Below are positions 58,208-64,000 of a stretch of DNA of 64,000 nt, one piece after another (within the stretch, counting starts at the first letter, position 1; every line of letters starts with the position of its first letter). Source of the DNA: CAINVV01 sp037137375 (GTDB lineage: Bacteria > Bacteroidota > Bacteroidia > Bacteroidales > Prolixibacteraceae); NCBI GenBank assembly GCA_037137375.1, contig JBAXKJ010000027.1, positions 1 through 64,000 of the forward strand, in the 5' to 3' direction. The position numbers and the translations under genes are program-made. The notes under the pieces are model-generated. The model did no database searches and was not told the DNA's origin. It saw only the letters and a list, made by a program, of their open reading frames with translations.

Positions 58208-59200
58208 ATGCAACACAAATATTTAAGCTTAATAGCAGTAATCCTGGGAGTTATCTTCTTTTCTTCTTGTCAGGAGAAAGAATATTCCGTGCCACTGGGC
58301 AAAACGGGACTAAACAATGATTGTATCAAAAGAACCCTCGGACCGAATATTGTTGGTGGCACCATCGAATTTGCTTATGCCATGGCCATTCCGGCCACGG
58401 AAGGGAAAATAGTAAATGCACAGGTTGTCGCTACCATCGCGGGTGCCACAGGTACCTATCTCGAGAACAGGTCATTTTATACCAACTCAAGTGGTTTGGA
58501 TGTTCCAATTACAGTTGGATCCCCTTCTGTAACAACAGACGTCAAGACTCTGGTAACCTTCTCGAAGGATACCTGCGCAGCTACACTCCGTTATTTTTAT
58601 ATGGTTCCTGAGGCTGCAAGAGGAAGTTCTGTTTCCTTCACTTTCTCGGCTACTGCCAGCAACGGCCAGACGGTATCCTATCAAATGGGACCATTTACCG
58701 TTACAAAAATGGATATGAAACTGGATCTCGTGGCAACGGATAATAAGGCTATGTATCTGTCAATAGCCGATTTGGCCTTGTACGATGCGACCACAGCTGT
58801 GGCCAATGCTTCTAAGATTGACCTGGTTTATCTTTACCGGAATATCGCTGGGATTACTTTTACCCATGCCTTGGTTTCACCCGCTGCAAGTCCTGATTAT
58901 CTGCCTGGTGTAACGCTTCCGACCGGTGTGAACCGGAGTACCAAGATGTCTAAAACATGGGCTTTAAATGATTTCAACCTCGCAAGGCTCCAATATGGAA
59001 TCTATATCGATGACGTGGATTTCACGGTGCTTGATTTCACCAATGCCCCGAATTTCGTGATCAACCTGAAGGCTCAGGCCGGCACCTGGGTGGAGACGGC
59101 TGATGGCAAATACAGGGCATATATTTATATCAATTCGATCAATAATACCGCAACTGCTCCGAGTATGACGATTAGTATCAAGCGTTATACGATGAAGTAA
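58208..59200 (+). CDS. DUF4466-like surface lipoprotein
   Basis: A 330-residue lipoprotein with lipobox FFSSC (Cys21). The first part (about 25-170), with CIKRTLGPNIVGGTIEFAYAM and SFTFSATASNGQTVSY, looks like the DUF4466 beta-sandwich. The second part (about 170-330) is another all-beta domain. It is a probable cell-surface glycan-binding protein in the SusE/F role. It follows the DUF5018-like gene by 11 bases, and a strong terminator follows the stop. Confidence 0.75.
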   Translation: MQHKYLSLIAVILGVIFFSSCQEKEYSVPLGKTGLNNDCIKRTLGPNIVGGTIEFAYAMAIPATEGKIVNAQVVATIAGATGTYLENRSFYTNSSGLDVPITVGSPSVTTDVKTLVTFSKDTCAATLRYFYMVPEAARGSSVSFTFSATASNGQTVSYQMGPFTVTKMDMKLDLVATDNKAMYLSIADLALYDATTAVANASKIDLVYLYRNIAGITFTHALVSPAASPDYLPGVTLPTGVNRSTKMSKTWALNDFNLARLQYGIYIDDVDFTVLDFTNAPNFVINLKAQAGTWVETADGKYRAYIYINSINNTATAPSMTISIKRYTMK

Positions 59201-59213
59201 ATTTTAATTCTGC

Positions 59214-59260
59214 AAAGAGTTATTGTGCCCTTTACCGGGTGCAATAACTCTTTATTTTTT
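59214..59260 (+). terminator. Intrinsic terminator after the SusCD surface block
   Basis: A 17-bp stem (arms 59214-59230 and 59237-59253, with two G-T type wobble positions) and a 6-base loop, followed by a T-rich tract at 59254-59260. It lies 13 bases after the stop of the DUF4466-like gene and separates the uptake genes from the enzymes that follow. Confidence 0.88.
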
Positions 59261-59322
59261 CCCATCTTTGAGTCAGACGTCCCCATCTAGCTCAGGTATC
59301 TTAAAATTTAATAACCCAGCTC

Positions 59323-61404
59323 ATGAAAAATCGATATTTCAAGATCCTTCTGATTGCTTTTGCTGTATACTTTATTAATGCGGAAAAAACTTTGGCACAG
59401 AAATTTCTGCATCCCGGCATCGATCAGACTTTGGCGGATATGGCTTTCATGAAGAAACAGGTACAGGCCGGAGTACAACCCTGGAAAGATGCCTTCGAAC
59501 GATTAAAAACTTCAACGGATTTACAGTTTCAGGTGAAGCCTTATACCCACGTGTTACGCGGTCCTTACGGTAAACCCAACATTGGCGGGGACGACTTGTC
59601 GAAAGGTTCAAATATGGCTTACAACTGCGCGCTGATGGGTTATCTGACGGGTGAAAGGGCTTATTCCGAAAAAGCCATAGAGATCATCAATGCCTGGTCG
59701 CCGGTGATCTGGGACCTCGATTACAACGATGCAAAATTATTAGCCGGCTGGACCGGTCACATCCTCTGCAATGCAGCAGAAATCCTACGTTACACGGATT
59801 CAGGATGGAAACAAAAAGAGATCGACCGCTTCACTCAGATGCTGATGACGGTCTATTATCCCCTCATCCGGTACTATTATCCACAGGCCAACGGAAACTG
59901 GGATGGAGCCATCATCCATACCATTCTGGCCATGGCCATTTTTACCGATAATCACGAAATGTTTAACAATGCCATCGACCATTTCTATCATTCCCCGGTC
60001 AATGGCAGTATCTTCAAATACGTCTATCCCAGTGGTCAGTGCCAGGAATCTATGCGAGATCAGGGACATGTGCAGCTGGGTCTGGGTGAGTTTGCCGGTG
60101 CCGCAATAGTTGCTTTTACGCAGGGTGTCGATCTCTTCCAGGCTGCCAATAACCGTATCGCCCTTGGTTATGAATACACTGCTCAATTTCTGCTTGGCAA
60201 GACACCCCATTGCTATGGAAAAATCTCGGAGAGGTCCAAAGATCTTCGAGACGATTATGAATACGTTTACCGTCACTATGCCGCGCAAGGTATTGAGCTT
60301 CCATTTACCAAAAAGGCGGCAGATTCCATCAGGATCAAAGCCAGCCGTAGTGTTTTAACTGCTTTTCGCGCACCTACCGGGAAAGCCGTAACCTCAAAAT
60401 CTACACCAGCACCCTCCCCTATCGCCTACCCGGCCGGAGCCCTGGATAAAGCCGTCATCCAACCTTCCAACGAGGCTATCCGGGTCACCCCCGGACAATC
60501 GATCCAAGCCGCCCTCGACGCTGCTGCCCTCCAGGCCGCCGCCGGGAAAAATGGCTGGGTCCTAGCCACTGCCGGCATACACAAACTTCCGGGTACGCTT
60601 AAAATACCCTCAGGTATCACCCTTTCGGGCGAAGGTCTGAGTACCGTCTTATTGCTCGATCCGGCCAGCGGATTGCGCGACGCCATCGTCAATGCGACCG
60701 AAGACCTCCACGATGTCACCATTTGCGACCTCGTCCTGGAGGGCTCCACCACGCCTGAAATTCCCAGCGATCCCAATAGCAACAGGTCCTACCGCGGCGG
60801 ATACAACCGTGGGGGAATCATGTTCCTTGGAACCCGGGAAGGGGCCTTGAAGAACATCACATTCCGAAATCTGACCGTGCGAAATTGCACCTACAATGGC
60901 ATCTTCCTCACCGGTGCAACAAATCTTAAAATCACCTGCTGCGATCTGAACGAAAATGGTGCCAGCGTGCCTCCGGGTGCCCGACAGCTACACAACCTGC
61001 TGCTTTCACACTGTTCGGCTGTCAGCATCAACGGCAGTCGAATGGACACTTCGCCCCTGGGTTGCGGAATAGTGATTAATTATTGTTCGGATGTATCGGT
61101 AAACAATTGTGAAACTGCACGAAACGGTTGGTACGGAATCCTGGTATCAGAAAGTAAAAACATTTCTTTTACCGGTAATCTGGTTGAAGGCAACGACGCC
61201 GAGGGTATCATGTTCCAGTTTCTGTACAACGGCTCAGAAAATATTTCGCTCACGGGGAACCTGATCCATTATAATCAGGGATTTGGAATAGCTTCCTATG
61301 CCAGCAAGAACCTCTATTCTTCGCACAACATCTTCGCCGGAAACGGGACAGACCTGAAATCGAACGAAAAAATCTCTCCGGAAAAATATATCAACATGCA
61401 GTAA
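59323..61404 (+). CDS. Alginate-lyase-superfamily domain fused to a parallel beta-helix
   Basis: A 693-residue secreted protein (signal peptide to about TLAQ, residue 26). Residues about 30-345 are an alpha/alpha-toroid of the alginate lyase superfamily (PL38-like), with GNWDGAIIHT (189-198), SGQCQESMRDQGHVQLGLG (about 232-250) and a later DYEYVYRHYAAQG segment; the His, Asn and Tyr needed for beta-elimination are plausible here. A Pro/Ser-rich linker follows (about 355-380). Residues about 385-690 are a right-handed parallel beta-helix with a PGQSIQAALDAA start, like pectate-lyase/epimerase helices. It is the first enzyme after the terminator. The substrate is probably a uronate polymer. Confidence 0.8.
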   Translation: MKNRYFKILLIAFAVYFINAEKTLAQKFLHPGIDQTLADMAFMKKQVQAGVQPWKDAFERLKTSTDLQFQVKPYTHVLRGPYGKPNIGGDDLSKGSNMAYNCALMGYLTGERAYSEKAIEIINAWSPVIWDLDYNDAKLLAGWTGHILCNAAEILRYTDSGWKQKEIDRFTQMLMTVYYPLIRYYYPQANGNWDGAIIHTILAMAIFTDNHEMFNNAIDHFYHSPVNGSIFKYVYPSGQCQESMRDQGHVQLGLGEFAGAAIVAFTQGVDLFQAANNRIALGYEYTAQFLLGKTPHCYGKISERSKDLRDDYEYVYRHYAAQGIELPFTKKAADSIRIKASRSVLTAFRAPTGKAVTSKSTPAPSPIAYPAGALDKAVIQPSNEAIRVTPGQSIQAALDAAALQAAAGKNGWVLATAGIHKLPGTLKIPSGITLSGEGLSTVLLLDPASGLRDAIVNATEDLHDVTICDLVLEGSTTPEIPSDPNSNRSYRGGYNRGGIMFLGTREGALKNITFRNLTVRNCTYNGIFLTGATNLKITCCDLNENGASVPPGARQLHNLLLSHCSAVSINGSRMDTSPLGCGIVINYCSDVSVNNCETARNGWYGILVSESKNISFTGNLVEGNDAEGIMFQFLYNGSENISLTGNLIHYNQGFGIASYASKNLYSSHNIFAGNGTDLKSNEKISPEKYINMQ

Positions 61405-61487
61405 AAACGTGTTCGTGTCCTTTTTTATCACAAAAACACCTTATTTTTAAGGAAGATAATCGCATCAGGCGATTTGTGTCAAACCCT

Positions 61488-62453
61488 ATGAAAAAATTTT
61501 ATTTCTCCCTCACCCTTCTGCTGCTATTTCTTACCTCCTGCGCACAGGAAAAGCAGTCGGCCGTGACAAATGGCACCCTCATTTTTCAATCCGGTTTCGA
61601 ACCCGGTTCCAGAGTCGTTGCCAGTGGTTCTGATGCCGACATCGTCGGGATCGATACCTCGAAACCCGACCACAGCGATTGGGTCAACGACCTGGATAAC
61701 AATCCGGATATCGGCAGTTTTAGCCTGCAATACCAGGGTGGCGATTCGACCATGCGATTCGCAAAAATTATCCCTGAACCAGGAAATACTTCCAACCATG
61801 TGCTCCAGTTCTGGCTCAACAAGCCCAATGTGGAGGCCTCGAAAGGGCGTATTCAGGGGAACCTTTATGGAAACAAGGGGATGAAGGAATTCTACCAGTC
61901 AGAAAGGATATTTCTGCACAACGACTTCAGCGCAGTGCGGACTTTTCCCAATATTATTACCTGGCTGACTATCGCCGAATTTTGGAACAATATCACCTGG
62001 AGCCAGACCGTTCCCTACGGTTTCCGCATCACGTTAGGAATTGGGAAACCAGTGGCAACCACGAGCGACCTCTATTTCATCCTCGAAGCTCAAAACTGCG
62101 AATTATTCGCCGATGGAAGTCAGAAATACACGACCCTCTGGTTCGAAACCAATCAGAAAGTAAAGGTCCCGATAGGACAATGGTTTACGCTTGAATATTA
62201 TTACAAGGAAGGAAATGCCGAAAATGGCAAATTATATATGACAATTCAACCGGATGGGGGAAGCAAGGAAGTGATTTATAACCTGACTGCAATCACCCAT
62301 AACTCGAAGGATCCGAATCCCGACGGCGTCACGGATTTCAATCCAATCAAGCTTTACACCTCCAAAGAATTAATTAATTACATGGGCACCCAGGGTAAAA
62401 CACTCCAGATTTACTGGGACGAATTTAAACTTTGGAAAGACAAACGTCCTTAA
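61488..62453 (+). CDS. Jelly-roll (ConA-like) lipoprotein of unknown enzymatic status
   Basis: A 321-residue lipoprotein with lipobox LLTSC (about Cys18). The remainder is a beta-rich, Trp/Tyr-rich jelly-roll like concanavalin-type lyases (PL7, PL13 or PL20 fold) or glycan-binding proteins. I do not see a decisive lyase signature. The ATG at 61488 is chosen; an in-frame GTG at 61476 is less likely. It lies 83 bases after the fused lyase and 26 before the PL8-type gene. It may be a surface lyase or binding protein. Confidence 0.7.
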   Translation: MKKFYFSLTLLLLFLTSCAQEKQSAVTNGTLIFQSGFEPGSRVVASGSDADIVGIDTSKPDHSDWVNDLDNNPDIGSFSLQYQGGDSTMRFAKIIPEPGNTSNHVLQFWLNKPNVEASKGRIQGNLYGNKGMKEFYQSERIFLHNDFSAVRTFPNIITWLTIAEFWNNITWSQTVPYGFRITLGIGKPVATTSDLYFILEAQNCELFADGSQKYTTLWFETNQKVKVPIGQWFTLEYYYKEGNAENGKLYMTIQPDGGSKEVIYNLTAITHNSKDPNPDGVTDFNPIKLYTSKELINYMGTQGKTLQIYWDEFKLWKDKRP

Positions 62454-62479
62454 AATCAAAATCGCTAATATCTAATAAT

Positions 62480-64000
62480 ATGAAGAAGCTCATCCTTTCG
62501 CTTGTCCTGATCCTGGGGTGTTTCAGCATGACGACTACCCTGGCCATAAATAGCCCAGACCTTGAAATTCTCAGGAAAAGGGTCACCGAAGAAATAATGG
62601 ATCAGAGGATGAACAGCGAACAGGTTAAAAATCTGGTCGCTTCCATCCAACCCGACGGAAGCTGGTCGGACATCAATTACAAGGACTTGTCCAGGATTGG
62701 TTATGAAAATGGCCGCCACCTCTCGAACATCTGGCTGATGTGCGCCGCCTACAAGATTCCATCCTCCCCCCTGGCCGGCGACAAGGAATTATTAAAGGCT
62801 ACCGCGAAGGCAATCAATTTCTGGACGGTCAATGATTTTATCGCTGCTAACTGGCATTCCAATGAGATTTCCAATCCGCAGCTGCTGACCCATATTCTCT
62901 TACTGATGGACAAGGATCTAACCGAAAAGCAACAGGCAGACCTGTCTTTTCTTGCTCAAAGGGCCAATCTCGACGCCTGGGGCGCCCGGCCGGGTGGCGA
63001 TCTGGTCAGAATCTGCGGCATCATGGCGGAACTGGCTCTATATAAAAGAGACGCCCAAAAATTGAAGATTGCCCTCGAAACCATGGCTGCTCAAGCCAGA
63101 ATCACTACCGGACTGGGTATCAAACCTGATCTGGGTTTCCACCATCGTACCGACAGGGTCACCTCGATTCTCACCTATGGAACAGGATATGCTTCGACAC
63201 TCACCGACTGGGCCGTCCGGCTTACCGGAACCAGTTTCAGCCTTCCGGCGGAAAGCCTCAACCTCTTGATTGACTACTACCTGGATGGTATTTGCAAGGC
63301 CATGGTTTATGGCCGGTACAAGGCTCCCGGACTGGTAAACAGAGACATGTCGCGAAAAGGGGACCTTGGACCTGTCGACAGCGAGATTCCTGAAAAATTA
63401 TTGATGGTCTCAGACCACCGCAAAAGCGAGCTCGAAAACATCGTAAAAATTCGCAAAGGTGAGCAGCAGCCCAACCTGAGCTACGACCGCTTCTTCTGGC
63501 ATTCAGAATATTCCGTTCACCAGCGGCCTTCGTGGTATTCTACCGTCCGGATGTTCTCCAGCCGCAATAATACGATGGAGTTTCCACACAACATGGAATC
63601 GCTGAAACAACATCATTATGCCGACGGTGCTAATTTTATTTCCGTAACCGGGAAAGAATATGATGACATTTTTTCGGTCTGGGACTGGCAGAAAATCCCG
63701 GGAACGACGGTCGTCCAAAGACCCGTCATGCCTTCGTATACAGAAATAGTAAAGCAAGGTAAAACCGGCTTCGTCGGGGCAGTTACGGATGGATCTTACG
63801 GTGCCTCTGCCTTCGATTTCGAAAGTCCGCTCGATCCTTTGAAGGCTAGAAAAGCTTGGTTCTTCTTCGACAAGGAATATGTTTGTCTGGGTGCAGGAAT
63901 TACCTCTTCTGCTGAATACCCGGTTACAACCAGCCTGAATCAGTGCCTGCTCAATGGTGAAGTAACGGTCAAAACTGTCAATGAAAAAACTACTCCTGAG
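62480..64000 (+). CDS. PL8-type polysaccharide lyase (3' end outside window)
   Basis: The first 507 residues of a secreted lyase (signal peptide to about residue 23). Residues about 25-340 are the alpha/alpha-toroid of PL8, with NWHSNEIS (124-131), LGFHHR (218-223), TYGTGY (232-237) and an NRDMSR motif. The beta-sandwich domain begins near 345, with RFFWHSEYSVHQRPSWY and MEFPHNMESLKQHHYADG. PL8 enzymes cut hyaluronan, chondroitin or xanthan by beta-elimination. The usual catalytic Asn before the His is not evident; its place reads ARPGGD, so the site may be altered. The frame is open at base 64000. Confidence 0.85.
   Translation, partial: MKKLILSLVLILGCFSMTTTLAINSPDLEILRKRVTEEIMDQRMNSEQVKNLVASIQPDGSWSDINYKDLSRIGYENGRHLSNIWLMCAAYKIPSSPLAGDKELLKATAKAINFWTVNDFIAANWHSNEISNPQLLTHILLLMDKDLTEKQQADLSFLAQRANLDAWGARPGGDLVRICGIMAELALYKRDAQKLKIALETMAAQARITTGLGIKPDLGFHHRTDRVTSILTYGTGYASTLTDWAVRLTGTSFSLPAESLNLLIDYYLDGICKAMVYGRYKAPGLVNRDMSRKGDLGPVDSEIPEKLLMVSDHRKSELENIVKIRKGEQQPNLSYDRFFWHSEYSVHQRPSWYSTVRMFSSRNNTMEFPHNMESLKQHHYADGANFISVTGKEYDDIFSVWDWQKIPGTTVVQRPVMPSYTEIVKQGKTGFVGAVTDGSYGASAFDFESPLDPLKARKAWFFFDKEYVCLGAGITSSAEYPVTTSLNQCLLNGEVTVKTVNEKTTPE

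Overview
The window is from a member of the Bacteroidota that degrades plant or algal polysaccharides. The evidence is four SusC/SusD-type outer-membrane pairs, a hybrid two-component system (HTCS), many carbohydrate-active enzymes with signal peptides, a type IX secretion (T9SS) tail on one lyase, and one near-perfect Bacteroidota promoter (TTTG-N19-TAnnTTTG). The T9SS tail and the FISUMP/PEGA surface proteins suggest a free-living or environmental lineage rather than a gut Bacteroides; that is inference. No rRNA, tRNA, CRISPR array or intact insertion sequence was seen.

Region 1 (about 1-25.8 kb, all minus strand) is a pectin utilisation locus. In transcription order it holds a T9SS-tailed PL1 pectate lyase, a GH105 unsaturated-uronyl hydrolase, SusC and SusD, then an intrinsic terminator. 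After that come a divergent PL10-like protein, a divergent pectinesterase-like beta-helix protein with a jelly-roll domain, a 1051-residue beta-helix plus TIM-barrel-like protein, GH43, PL10 pectate lyase, GH140 apiosidase-type enzyme, an esterase-CE8 fusion, a second GH43, and a GH28 polygalacturonase. Together these would demethylate and deacylate homogalacturonan, cut it by lyase and hydrolase, remove apiose and pentose branches, and finish unsaturated oligomers. GH140 next to homogalacturonan enzymes, with no other rhamnogalacturonan-II enzymes visible, makes apiogalacturonan a candidate substrate.

Region 2 (about 25.8-31.9 kb) is an AT-rich accessory islet. It has a PEGA-repeat protein, a FISUMP lipoprotein, two small proteins, a frameshifted retropepsin-like protease remnant, a UPF0175/DUF3368 toxin-antitoxin pair, a coding fragment and two diverged copies of an intergenic repeat.

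Region 3 (about 31.9-43 kb, plus strand) has two tandem SusC/SusD pairs and a DUF1735-like lipoprotein, with no enzymes. It converges on region 4 (about 43-52.5 kb, minus strand): a DUF4350-like protein, a glycerate 2-kinase, a lactate-permease-family transporter, a nickel-pincer LarA-family racemase and a full-length HTCS regulator. The middle three genes look like a hydroxy-acid uptake, racemisation and phosphorylation module that is regulated with, or adjacent to, polysaccharide breakdown.

Region 5 (about 52.8-64 kb, plus strand, running off the window) is another polysaccharide utilisation locus: SusC, SusD, two small surface lipoproteins, an intrinsic terminator, an alginate-lyase-superfamily/beta-helix fusion, a jelly-roll lipoprotein and a partial PL8-type lyase. 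It likely targets a uronic-acid-containing polymer different from homogalacturonan.

There is no single unmistakable new system. The best candidates for undescribed biology are the two divergent or fused beta-helix proteins at 9651-15337, the LarA-permease-glycerate kinase operon, and the lyase set at 59.3-64 kb.
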